Shown here: positions 38,160 to 50,340 of the stretch, piece after piece
Numbering within the stretch: position 1 is the first letter of the stretch
Layout of the letters: each line of letters begins with the position of its first letter
Source: Saccoglossus kowalevskii
Lineage: Eukaryota > Hemichordata > Enteropneusta > Harrimaniidae
Reading direction: 5' to 3'
NCBI RefSeq assembly: GCF_000003605.2
Contig: NW_003113965.1
Location: 138,388 to 202,387, forward strand
Length of the DNA stretch: 64,000 nt
The notes under the pieces: model-generated
The model's input: the letters and a program-made list of their open reading frames with translations, nothing else
Database searches by the model: none
What the model was told of the DNA's origin: nothing
Translations under genes and position numbers: made by a program

Positions 38160-38730
38160 AATCACGTGGACTAAGGGATTATAATTCTCTAGATTCACCA
38201 TGCAGCTTGTAATTTATTTAGTCCGTCTGTTATATACGGCGCATTTTTAACGATAAGCATTAGCGTGTTTTTGATACTGAAACACATTGCCCGATAGTTA
38301 TAGGAAAGAAAGTAGTTCCCTACTCACTGCTAGCGTGAAGACCGGAAGCTCGAGGAGATTGTTTTCTTATTTTTTCATTCAAATAAAACGTGTAACACAA
38401 GCAGCATAACCGTAAACAAATAAATTTAATAAACGGGGAGAAACAAACATGAAGCGTAATAGTCGAAATTATGAAAGTATTTAATATTATAATGAAACGC
38501 GATAGATCTACTCGGTTTGACAGGTTTGCACAGGAGACCGTTTAGGAACAAGGATGTTAATTACCAAAGCGATATCAGCGCCGGTACATCGAGTGTACTA
38601 TATATATGTTGTTGGCTTTTCAGTTTTGACTTGCTCATAGCTGATTAATTTCTACTTTCTATTGGTCACATGACCTACTTCATGATCTGGTAGATCATGT
38701 TTACGATATTACCTTTAGCTATCAAGGTAG
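38160..38730 (+). repeat. Diverged direct duplicate, copy 2
   Basis: Partner of 36310-36900, in the same order and orientation. It ends about 90 bases before the candidate exon at 38816. Confidence 0.6.
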
Positions 38731-38815
38731 AAATTAGGCCGATTGGATGTGCACGCCCGTCACCGTGACGCACAGAACAACACAAATGGAAATTGTCATT
38801 TAGTTTGGTTTTTAG

Positions 38816-38898
38816 AACACGAATAGCGAGCCGCCGGGTACTTGTTGCCATTCATGATAAACATACCATTCCGGGGACACCGACAATGCTTTTCTCGG
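38816..38898 (+). CDS. Candidate internal exon, protein unrecognised
   Basis: A strong acceptor (TTTAGTTTGGTTTTTAG|) and a strong donor (TCTCGG|GTAAGTATAG) enclose 83 bases. Only one of three frames is open; it reads TRIASRRVLVAIHDKHTIPG then TPTMLFSG. It sits about 90 bases after a duplicated non-coding block. No family recognised. Confidence 0.27.
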
Positions 38899-39932
38899 GT
38901 AAGTATAGTGCAGTACAGTGTAAGCACCATGTAGTTGCTTACTTCATCAACATGAGTCAGTTCAATCTTTACATCAGTTTTTTTTTTTTTCAAAAGAGTA
39001 GATCAATAGGTTGAGGATCTCTAGGCTCTTCAGATTTTCAATTAATCCAGCGCTCCCTGGCACTATACTTGTATATTACAGAGTCACATTTCCAAGATGT
39101 ATATATATTACCGCGGGAACACCAAATATGGCATGATTTCTACTCGTGGTTCAATTGAATCTGTCAAAGTAGGGACGATCCTATTTTACGATGGAGTGTT
39201 CACTGAATTTATGCACTTTACTTGTTTTCGCTTGATCTTACCATCAGTTGAAGAGAATGTATATGACTCGTAAAAGGCGCTTAAGCACGGGGCGTGGCAT
39301 TGCTATGTGTGTCGTTATACGCTGAAATTTAGTTACCATGACAATAAATTAAATTACACTCATTTTATTTGATTGCCGCGCACAATGCGTGCACTGATTA
39401 GCCATGCAGTGGTCAAGTTCAGCACCTCTTTCTAATTCATGTACTTGAGCTTTAACGGTAAATGGTTCAAGATCACTAGCAATCATTTTGTTATCAACAC
39501 CTGACATTCTGTTATAAGTTCACGGCGTTTTACTCTAATCTAACAATTGTGCCACTTTACTGTGGCTTCATTTGAGGTGTTGTCACACGCAACGTAATAT
39601 TACCGCAATTGGTATAGTACAGGTGTTATGGTTCAAATACCAAAATGGCAACAGTAATAGAAAGACTTCCCTGGCGGCGATGATAACATGCGAACACGGA
39701 GCCAACAGATGAGGTTTCAACTGGTACTGGTATTATTATACTCTGCAAACATCAAGTACAATAACGCGGTAAAACTCCACTACTCCAATAACTAGATACT
39801 TAAACTCCAATACAATTCAACGAGATCTCCGATCTGAACTCAGTGCTGAACAACTCCCCTATATATACCCCCACTGTCTATAAATAGACCATTACATCAG
39901 CATACATATTGAGTCTGGAACTTACTACCAAT
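38899..39932. other. No gene seen
   Basis: Non-coding. The last 200 bases include short CTCCA-rich runs and TATATATACCCC ahead of the heat-shock elements. Confidence 0.4.
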
Positions 39933-40049
39933 TTCTAGAATGTTCCATTACCTTCTATTGCCTCCTACAGTGTTCTATTACCTATTCAACCATTTTCTAA
40001 ACAAAATCTAGAATATTTCACCCAGACACAGTACGGTTCTAGAACATTC
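39933..40049. promoter_or_regulatory. Cluster of three heat-shock elements
   Basis: TTCTAGAATGTTCC at 39933-39946 and TTCTAGAACATTC at 40037-40049 are perfect three-unit HSEs (nTTCnnGAAnnTTCn). TCTAGAATATTTC at 40007-40019 is a near match. They lie within 117 bases, 50-180 bases downstream of a TATATATACCCC stretch at about 39862. No gene was identified next to them. Confidence 0.5.
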
Positions 40050-41879
40050 TCAGTGACACGGAAGTGGTAAATAAGTCGTATGCGAAGCAAAGACATACCA
40101 CGCATGCACATACATGTGCACTGATGGGTCACATTGCATATCTCCTAATGATCTGAACTTCCGTCTTCCGTAATTTCAATTTGTAAGTTCCCTGCAGGAA
40201 ACAGAAGACTTTACACTCGCTACTTTACACTCGCTTTCTTTAAATATTGTTTTGTTTGACTATATTCAGTATCCGAAGCCAATATTCATTTGTCTCATCT
40301 AGAGAAGTATTTATTGACTGAGCCTTAGATAAAATCAATAATTTTCTTTGTTGATCATCGTCGCTGTGTATGCTGACCGATCGTTCATAAGGTTATCAAC
40401 AAAAAGGACGAAATCGTTTTGTTGAAAAAGTAATGCATTTAATTCATTGTGAATCCTGAATGTATATACACAAATTTAATTTCTTTGAATATTTATCTGT
40501 ATTTACCTATTCGTCACAGAATCGATATATAAAAACTCTGTTAATGGTTATGGTAATTCTGCCTCGTTGTTTTATTCTCAACTTATCTGCCTAATTGGAC
40601 GTAATTTCTTCCTAAATAACGAATTACCTGCAAGCGCCATGTGACACAATCGGAGACGAAATTATAAATTGTATAGACATATTAATGGATGATTTGGTTG
40701 GCGGATGCATTGATTCAGCAGGCACATCAAGTTTTTGATCTATTAGTTTGACTTCTCTAATTTTCTCTTTCTAGTGTTACCGGTTCATTACCCGCAGATT
40801 ATAATCAAATATTCGATTTGACATCATGATAGTGGCTGATTATGTTTCTAGTAATGCCACGGATATGTCACATTTTTATCATTAAGTTAGTTTGTGCACA
40901 CTTTTGCATGACTAAAAACACAATAGTTGATTCATATAAATGACATGCCACGCTCAATGTATTCAATGGTTTCATAGATAAAGTTAGAGATCAAACAAAT
41001 ACGACAGTACGCTTCATGCAAACACCAAAACCTTAGTTCCTCATTATAAACATTTATTTGTTTTAGTCAGTGACGCGTCGAGTTGAATTGAAAAAAAAAC
41101 ATAAGAACCTTGCAGTTTGGTTTGCAAGATGTATAACAAGAAAAGAGTAGGACAAATATGCGATTGTGTTGATGTGATATAATGCGATTGACACGTTGTT
41201 TGGCATATATCCGGGGTATTTGAGTTTGCTTAGTTCACTGTTGCTATGCTGTCGACACTTGAAGATGGCGCCAGTCGTCAAGTTTAAAACAGTTGTTTTT
41301 GAAAAAGAAATATTATAACGTATCGCACATATACTAGAGTCAAATTTTCAAGCAAATAAAAATAAATGATTATAACCATTTTGTTAGTCAATGTGGGTGT
41401 ATATATGCTTTTTCCTAACATACTTTTCGTGAACGTTATTTTTTCTAGTTTTTGTAATAACCCCCAGCTCACACCCACTTACATATCTTACATACACACT
41501 TACTTACAAACACTCACCATCCACCCTAGCAAATTCCCTAATTTGATATCTTCGCAAATTGTATCTACACTTTAATGGTTGTACACAAATGTAGGTGTTT
41601 GAACACGGACAATTTAACTTTGAATTAAGGTACTTTGCGATACTCCCACGCTGGTACAATCATACACATAACAAAAAAACACAACCTACTTACTTACAAC
41701 CACATACAATTCGATGATGTAGACAAATATGTGGCTTATGAATTCACTGGTTCGTGTCATTATATTGTTCTAAATTGAATATTCGTATTTAATTTAGCAC
41801 GTACCAACGAAATAAGTGACAATAAAACACAGGTAATATTAAAACAGTATAATGCACCTAGTAATTTACCGTCTGATTC
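40050..41879. other. No supported gene
   Basis: Contains a repeated CTTACATAC/CTTACTTACA stretch at 41480-41700. A frame near 40636-40740 (APCDTIGDEIINCIDILMDD) was considered and rejected. Confidence 0.4.
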
Positions 41880-42280
41880 AGAGTGCTGATCTAGGCCTAT
41901 TTTTCAGACTAATAATGTATACGGTGCCCGAACAAAGAACGACTAAAGCGATACCGACAATCCCTTGTTTCCTGAAATCTGTCTCGCACTGTCTGCTTAA
42001 ATGTCGAACTATGTCGAGCTTTGCTGAACTGAAGTCAGCGTTTGTTAACCAATAACATATCAAAAGTACTTTCACTGTCTAGCTGATCTATTTAGATTGA
42101 ATTGCTGATCTTAAGACTATTCGGCAGAGTAATAATGTACAAGAAGCCCGAACAAAGAACGCCCAAAGCGATGCCGACATTCCCCCGCTTTTTAAAAATC
42201 TTTTAAACTATAAGTCTAAATGACATTCCGCATCGAACTTTGATGAGCTGAAGTGTGAATGCATTAACCAATAACGTAAT
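41880..42280 (+). repeat. Two-unit tandem duplication, period about 220 bp
   Basis: Unit 1 (41880-42058) and unit 2 (42100-42280) share AATAATGTAYA, GCCCGAACAAAGAACG, AAAGCGATRCCGACA, TCGAACTTTG and TTAACCAATAAC at a constant offset of 218-220. The units are clearly diverged. Confidence 0.7.
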
Positions 42281-42639
42281 TACTTTTTGTAATGGCGCCA
42301 CTTTATAACCAGAATAGCCAAGTATTGTGTCTAGGGGTATAAACGAAGTCATACTTACACTCGGATTGGAACTAAATTACCGGGATTTGTGACATAACCC
42401 CGGGTAATGTCTGAAACGTGCACTGTATTTGCCTTGATAAAACTGTGATCAGTGTAATCATTAGCATTCCCCATTTCAATTCATGAATGTCAAAACTGTA
42501 TAACGAATCAGCTATGTGCACAGCTGGTACCGGTATACATAAGTTTGGAGCTGAGCTACTAATGTTTATCTTTTTGATTTGTGAAATCATCGTTTCAGCT
42601 TGGTGGAATTAGATATAGTTGCATAGTTGTCCGAGAAAG

Positions 42640-42764
42640 TTAAAGCGTGGGATTCGTCACCTGTGTATGCGCGGCAAACGGCCATAGCGTCTACCCGTGA
42701 GACTTTATCCTCGCTTGGAATTCAATTCCAGCGCATGCGCAGGTGACGACCCCAACCGCTTTAA
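42640..42764. mobile_element. TTAA MITE, second subfamily, copy 3 (125 bp, both ends intact)
   Basis: Left end TTAAAGCGTGGGATTCGTCA; right end on the minus strand TTAAAGCGGTTGGGGTCGTC. Both continue into CACCTG and a GCGCATGCGC-like palindrome, giving TIRs of about 35 bases in a 125-base element with no coding capacity. TTAA marks both ends. Confidence 0.75.
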
Positions 42765-45119
42765 TTAAGTTACGCCACACTGCAATACATTTAAAACATA
42801 CGTTTCTCTTTAACTTTGATGTTTACATAAAATACGTGTTAAGGTAAACTTTTGTGTTTTAATTGATATCAATAAGAATTATTTTTGGATATACATGAAC
42901 ATTATATTTATTTGAGGTTGTAGAATCAATCACCAAAATACGAGCATTGAAAAAAATACACAACATATCCACGATATATCCACGATAGTATAATATCGGT
43001 ACTTGGGCTGTGTACTTACAAGTATTCATTCGTTTGTGGTTACACGCCAATGTAGCTGTAATATAAACTGATATTGTCTTAACGTTGTCTAATATTGTCT
43101 CGTCAGTGAAATGCTAGCAGAATGAAGCGACAGGAACCTGTGGTCCGATCCGTCTCGTCTTTTCGAAAATCAAAAGCTGCACTTGAGACAGGAATTATGG
43201 ACTGCTGATCGTACCGACTAGATTTTACCATTTTTGAGTCAATCTGTGTGGTAATCTGTATTCATATTTAGTTTAAGATTGCATGTTATCGGACCAGGTC
43301 AATTGAGTTTGAATGTGAAGTTCCGTGGCTTTTGTCGTGAAATATTTGCCTTATATTAAAGAACTGTTTTACTTTTATTCGAATATTTTTATTAACTCGA
43401 ACATTGACGATAACAGTCACCGATTATGTACAGGTCTGTTTTTACAGACAGTGTGGACCCGTGTATTTTATTGCATTTACCTGTAACCGGTAATCATTTT
43501 CGATGACGTCTATACTATTACGCAGTTCGCTAAAAGAGAAAGTGTTTGTTGTTTGTTTAGACAATTTAATGACGTATATATATATATACATCAATTGTCC
43601 TCACGCCCACAATTGTCCAATTCCCGCACATCTTGCAGGAAACAGGCAACAGAGATAATTGACAGTGAATCATAAAACAAATTACTATCCACATTGTAAC
43701 TGTATCTCCTCCCACGGAGATACGGCCGTTTCAATCAAGTCGTCTTTGATTTAAGCGTTTCCTGTTGATGGGTTTCATACATGTCTTTCCATTGTCATTC
43801 CATGTGATGAATTATTTAATCGCACATGTTTATTACTTTTGAATATCAGCGGCGACCCATTCTTAGCGCAGTTCTTAATAATATATTTGAGCTGAGCTTA
43901 AAATTGAAGAGAATTAGGTTCAGAATCCTACTTCATTTCATGGCCTTGGATTTGTATCTAACGGCCACAGTCCTAAATCCAGAATCGTTTAAAAAAGAAG
44001 TTCAAAAAAAAGCCAAAACGTAAAAAAAGGCTGCTTAGTTTAATTTGTGTTATATTGTTACTGTTATATATCACAGTTCGCGTCATCTACCATCCCTGTT
44101 AAAACATAGTAATAGAGCCTTTATTCCCGAACGTTATACGCCCTCCCATGTGCTAGGCAATCTATACACTTCTTCCTGTCCTTATTTTGTTAGTGTTGAA
44201 GTATATGTTGTGATAATAGGAGTTGCGTCATTATTAACTGTCTAAGCACAGTGAACAATGACATAAAGCATACGTTACTATTAAATTAATTGTATATATT
44301 TTATGTGTTAGAAACCGTTTGATGATGATGATGTATGATTGTTCCATGGGATAATTTTTTAATAGCTCTAGGACAACGATCGAATGAATCTTGTCATCAA
44401 CACTTGTACGTATTCACTGTCCATGCTATTTCATTGGCGGTGATTTGGACTATACTGACATACGATGAAAAAGTAAATATTGAGCAATCATTTTACAAAT
44501 GTCTGAAACTCTTCAAAGATCTAGACACTGAAAGATAAAGTGTAACAATAACGAACATTTTTTTTAATTTAATAAATTTCCATTCATACTAAAACTAAGT
44601 TTTTGTTTTCCCTTTTAATTTTTTTTGCATTGTGAACATGTTATTGCATTGTAACCAGAAAGAATACAATAAAAAGATTCTATTGGACTTTATCCAGATA
44701 TATAATATTTGAATTGTCTCATCAGATTTAATGGCATTCATTCAGAACAACGACTGAATCTATGAAATTTATTAGGGATGATATGCGTCTTTGTGGCACG
44801 TTTTGATTGAATTCAATTGTTATTATTTAACCCACACTAATATCATTATGCTGTGAAATTGAATGCAGACTCTCTATTTTGTGTTGAACACACTCGACGT
44901 CTGGGTGTTCGATAATACCTCTTTTGCGAAACATTGTGAAGGGGAAGTCCGGTCAAACAACATAATGGTCCCAAGTTTAGGAGAATGCAATTTAATTTTT
45001 TTAAATGACTTTTCATTCTCTGGATATTGCACTTTTCAAGAGGATACACAGTCCACCATCGTCATTCTCCAAAAAAGTATTACAAGTAAAGTGTGAAATA
45101 TACGTACATATAAGTATGT

Positions 45120-45203
45120 AACACGTGATTCGAACTTATAACTGAGGAATTGCGACTCTTCAGTACAAGCAGACGCGCTCCCCGTTACGCCACGTCGCAC
45201 TGT
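45120..45203 (-). mobile_element. tRNA-like SINE head or tRNA pseudogene
   Basis: On the minus strand, the A box TGGCGTAACGGGG and B box AGTTCGAATCA are well kept, with GAGCGCGTCTGCTTGTACTG between them. The anticodon arm and acceptor stem do not pair well, so it is not a functional tRNA. Confidence 0.5.
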
Positions 45204-45214
45204 CCAGAAACATT

Positions 45215-45282
45215 GCGTTTAGTGAATGCGCTCTCACAGTGACTAGCTGGATATGCGCGATTCGAATCTTCGACGTCACAAA
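45215..45282 (+). mobile_element. Second tRNA-like module, opposite strand
   Basis: GCGTTTAGTGAATGCGCTCT resembles a decayed A box region and GCGATTCGAATCTT a B box, about 45 bases apart. Weaker than its neighbour at 45120. Confidence 0.25.
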
Positions 45283-48200
45283 CAACACAAATAGTCTAGT
45301 ATAATTATGGTCAGAACGACCTACCTACCCAGTTACGAACTCTAAGACAAATATGTAAACATTCCGTAGACACTGTTGTGAAAAATTGAGACAATGTTTT
45401 CATCCATAACTTCTCAAGAATGTCTTAAACGAGGATAAAAACGTTTACAACACGGTAGCATGCACGTTTCAGTCGCACATATCAAATGTTTTTCATGGCA
45501 ATAGAAAAAAAATATTCATATATGCATTTTTACATTTTTCTCTTATATGTTTCGTTTGTTTTTTATATGTTTTATAGTATTTACCTAGTTTATACAGGCT
45601 ATATATAAGGCACCAACAAGTATTCTATTTTCAACGAACAAAATAACGATTTTTACACTTTTATCTCTTCAATATTCCATTTCCAGTATTATATTTATAT
45701 ACACAAATGCAAACTGAAAATAGGAAATAATTCGCATCAGCATTTCTCAAATTTTACATAAAATCATTTTCTCATTTTTTCACAACACTGGCTATATGAT
45801 ATTACTCTATACAAATAATCCTTTGCTATAGAATCAAATTGACAGACTACATATAATGATGAAAATGGAAAGTGATATTAAAAATTATGTTTTTACCCGA
45901 ACTTCCTTTTAATTTTCGACTCTTTATTTACAAATCTACATGCATAATTAATTTACAAATCTGCATGCGTTTTACATAATTAATAATTGACGCAAATAAG
46001 TACCTACTATGTGAGGCTTGTCGCAGTACAGCTTTCTATACGTACCTTTTGACTTGATATGATTTTAATATAATATGATTGCATAAATAAACATGTCAGT
46101 ATGAAAAAGGAGATCTAAGTAAGGTATTTCTGTTTACTCCTGAACCTCTAATATAAATTTCAATTTTAAATATCTTCAACACATTTTGTATGATTGTTTT
46201 GAATTTGAAAAAAAAAGTCAAATAAATTTCAGAACGGTGTCTGTATGTTTTGATATTCTAAACAAAACACTGGAAGCTAACGTAAAACATACATCAACTT
46301 TTTTTTTAAATTATAACAAATGATATTCTTCAATGTCATATTTAGCTCATTTGTTAAACGGGCCAAAAGATGCATCTCATTCTTAAGCCACTATACTCAT
46401 GTATATGTAAGCCATTTTGCGATAGCATATTGGTTTGTCAGACTGCCATTGAACAGTTAAATAGGTATGGGAAATTCGCAATATATTAATTAGAAAACAC
46501 TGGCATCTAAACAAACGGCCAGACTGGCTTGTTTATACATCATATGGTTTTAAATTGATAACATCCGTTGGGAGAATTGCTCATCACTCATCGAAAAAGG
46601 TTCGTCTGTTGGACATCGGAAGCGACGTCGAGAACTATTCAGTAATATAATTATTAAAAATATTATTAGTTAAAACAATTTAAGTAATCTGACAGGTTTG
46701 AAACTGCGATCCCGCGACGGCCTTATTTGTGTACTATATATTGTATGTTATTTTGGATGTACCTAACGTCAGTCTTGTTTTCCTCGAGTATGTCAAATCA
46801 ATACAGATAAAGATGAGCTATTAATAATTTCCAATTGATTTATTAATTGCAGTTTTACGTTTTTGGTCGATATACTGTCTGGCGTTATGAATCTGGTATA
46901 GGACATTTTGTACACGCATCAATATACATCTAAATATCGTCTTATGATATATATCACTGGTTATTTTTGCTGTGCATATATCTATATTGATTGAATAAAG
47001 CTATTTGTTAGTAATGTACGGTATTATTTTAGTCATGCTTACTACAAACACGCTGTTGTTTGTCTGACACTGACATTTCAAAACTATTGTTGATCAATGA
47101 ATGGTACCGTGCCTCGTTAGGATAATCGTTGATGTTAACAATCTGAATACCACACAAACAACGCTGGTCTGTAAATTTCTAATTCCGCCCTAATTCAGCG
47201 TGTTCCCATTTTCATTTATTGATTGTGTTGTTAATGAAATGCTATCTCATAAATGCCACTACATAGCAATTAATATATCAATGCCAAATGATGCTTACGC
47301 AGTCTTTTTATGGGCGTCGCAGAAATATGAGAAAAAGTGTATTTGAATCATTCTGTCACAAAAAGGTACAAAACAACGCTTAGGCAACACTATTTTGGAT
47401 TCCTATCATTCCTTGTACAGAAAGTACAATGTACTATCCGAATATGTATACATATACGGCTTTATTAATAAAGCACAATGGAAGCATAATCTAGAAAAAA
47501 AATTACAATAAATATTTTACTGCAATTATGTTAACTGCAGATTAACTATTGCTCCCTCAATTAAGGACCTACCCCTATTTTTGAAAGTAGGCGAACTGTA
47601 GGGGGGGAGATATACATTTGTATTGGTAATAACCAGCTTATCAATTACGTTGTTACATATCCCATATGGATTACATATTAAATACCATAATACCCGTCCA
47701 AAACCAAATGTTAAGCAATTATGACATAAAAATATACATTACAGAGACATGTGAAAAGGCGTTAAAAGGTAACAACTGAAACTGTTTCTAAAAGCTAATC
47801 AATGAACTAATTGAATTTACTGTACCGGAGAGTATAACCCACGTTGAATTTATTTTGTCGTAAAAATGAGAGACATAGCAATGGCCTATGGTATCTATCC
47901 GCGATGTGGACACAATAGGAATAGTTCAAGGTACGACAAAAATCGCAATAAAAAAGGCATGCACGAGAGCATATTTGAGGAGCATTCAAATTGAAATGTG
48001 CATCCTTACATATTGTGGAAAATATTAATTAATTGCACATACAATGAACTCTATCATATAAGAAGCCAATGTTACAATGCCGAAGCCATAGTGTATAACC
48101 GGCATTGAGATCCGTACACTGATTGCGACTATCGCTGTAACGATTCTGCGTTGAACAGATCCAAAGTCACGTACTGCCAAAGAATGGGGCCAGCTGGGAA

Positions 48201-49088
48201 TGCACTTGTAAAGTTTTAGTGATACGGCTGTCTCTAACAATGATACTCTATCTATAGTAGAACACTTAAGGGGTCTGAAATTCATAATTGGATGTTGGAA
48301 GGGGTTTTTTCTTTTTTAATTTCTGATTCTCGTCATTGTAATATAAATGTAAGCCAGGTGAAATTTTCAGAAAATGAAGAAGAAACATGAAATGTAACTG
48401 AATGGTTTTTTTTGGTACTTTTACTTGTTGGCATGTGCTTGGTTAATACACTTAGGTGCTTTTTGAATTCGTCCATATATACACTCGCGTACGTACCAAC
48501 AGACGTAGGATTGGTAACTCAGTCAGTCTCCATGCATCAACGAAACTGTGTACGTAGCAAGTTTAATATTGTAAACCAGGCTACCTCGACTTATTACAAT
48601 TCATTATCTCAAATATAAATATAATTTTGTCGATTGCTACTCAATTGTTGACTGGTTGAATAATAAAGAATATGAAAGATGTTTTTTAATAATTTAAATC
48701 CACAGACATACGTCCGAAATGAAACTTTCCACTATTCTTTTGTTTTTAGTATCTACTAGCTTCTCGGTAATATCCTCTAGCTCAGCGATAGAATTATTAA
48801 ACAGCGATGATGTTCTCACTTCCACAAAATGAATTGTCCGTTTTCATAATGGAATATCGTCAGGGCGTCGTTGTAAAACACGATTGTTATATTGTGAATA
48901 CGTCGCTTGGTGGTTGTTATTAGATATGGCGCAGGTCGACGGGTCTGTCTGTTTAACATCGCGTGTCAATAAAATATGGTTAAACAAACCTAAGTACAGT
49001 TAAACAAACGGTTTGCATAGAACTTAGGGATTCTTTCATAATAGTGCTAGCTAGATACGTACACTGCGTCGATCAATTGACTTGATGG

Positions 49089-49301
49089 ATGCCGACCTAT
49101 TTGACTACAGAAGTTAATATTTGTCCAGTAAATGTAAAGGCAACATGGGAACTTTTCATCAAGGCTATGCATATGTATATTTACTGTTGCTGGACCCCAA
49201 TAGATGATTCGTCCGGCGTCTACGCGGGCGAGGTCCGGGAACGCCGTTGCTCAGAAACGTGTCGATCGTTTTCAAACAGCTTGAACAAGTCCCCATGCTG
49301 A
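49089..49301 (+). CDS. Small ORF or terminal exon, protein unrecognised
   Basis: A 70-codon ATG ORF. Its second half (from about 49205) is GC-rich with third-position GC near 68% and reads DSSGVYAGEVRERRCSETCR then SFSNSLNKSPC. An acceptor-like sequence (TGCTGGACCCCAATAG|AT) sits at the change in composition, so only the second half may be coding. No recognised domain. Confidence 0.22.
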   Translation: MPTYLTTEVNICPVNVKATWELFIKAMHMYIYCCWTPIDDSSGVYAGEVRERRCSETCRSFSNSLNKSPC

Positions 49302-49886
49302 GGCGCGCAGAATGTGAGTCCTTTTACTGGTATGATAAATCATCAAAATGCCGTTGTTTCTAACGTCAAATGTTAGATCAATATCGCGTGCTTGCATTAT
49401 TTGTGTGTGATTCCGAGGGAATAACCTACCCCATGCGTTCGGTATTTCATACTGACGCACGATGGATTATTTCCAGTGCCAAGTTTCTAATATTTAACTT
49501 TCAAAAACACCACGTATTACGGTTCAAATTGGCGCTTACGTAAGAACAAATATTTTGGATATATTAAAAATAATTACCAACAATCCAGGATAGAAACAGA
49601 AAAATGTAGAATACATCAGACGTAGAAAGGATGTACACGTACTCCCGAGCTGAGCATGGCGACAACTTGACATCCTTATAAAGTCATATGTATTGTATCA
49701 GTTTATTCTCTGTCTAGTTATTACAGAGATTGAATGAGATTGTCAGTATATTTAACTTGATTGAATACATTATATACATTCTCTGTAAGAAGCACACACG
49801 GCACCAAAACAAAATCGTGTTCGAGTACAAGTGTACTTCTAATAGGACAAATGTTATTTGTTGTAATTGTTGAAACATTTAGCTTT

Positions 49887-50340
49887 AAAACGGTCTCCTA
49901 GATTCCCACACAACTTTCAAGTGTGCGTTTTCTTTTTCAAATAAGCACAGACCATTCTAAGTAGGTAAATTAGATTCTATGCAAATTGAATAACTAGTAG
50001 GTGACATAGTAAATACCTAAGCGATATCTGACAGGAGGTTATGCAGCTCCTGGGTGGAAACCTGTCGTTGTGCAATTCAGTTTTCTGGACAGATAATCAG
50101 TACTGCGCCAGACACCGAGACACTGCAAAGATTTCATTAAAAGAATTGGATCCAAATGCTGTCTGCCGAAGGAAAAGATTAAATATATTCATGACATTTG
50201 CACTTGAAAACGGTCTCCTAGATTCCCACACAACTGTCAAGTGTGCGTTTTCTTTTTCAAACAAGCACAGATTCTATGCAAGTTGAATTACTAGTAGGTG
50301 ACATAGTAAATACCTAAGCGATATCTGACATGAGGTTATG
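49887..50340 (+). repeat. Rearranged duplicate of the LINE 5' part
   Basis: Block A (49887-50038) recurs at 50207-50340, about 320 bases downstream, with few differences. Block B (50043-50156, encoding the GWKPVVVQFSFLDR signature) recurs at 50642-50754. A third short block after B (50163-50195) resembles 51008-51040. The order is therefore A-B-D then A'-C-B'-...-D': a tandem duplication whose first copy has lost the segment C and the stretch between B and D. Confidence 0.75.

Larger units (their letters stand above)
42765..49088. other. Long AT-rich stretch, no supported gene
   Basis: Holds the tRNA-like modules at 45.1-45.3 kb. An 86-codon minus frame at 48025-48285 with a hydrophobic stretch (IVTAIVAISVRISMPVIHYG) and a 26-codon plus frame after a good acceptor at 46851 are unassigned. 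Confidence 0.4.

Noticed and set aside
39600-40130. TATA-like and CTCCA-rich stretch as a solo LTR-type fossil
   Set aside because: No TG...CA ends, primer-binding site or flanking duplication could be seen.
40636-40740. Frame QAPCDTIGDEIINCIDILMD resembling a P450 I-helix
   Set aside because: Third-position GC is about 31%, there is no heme-binding Cys motif nearby, and the match covers only a few residues.
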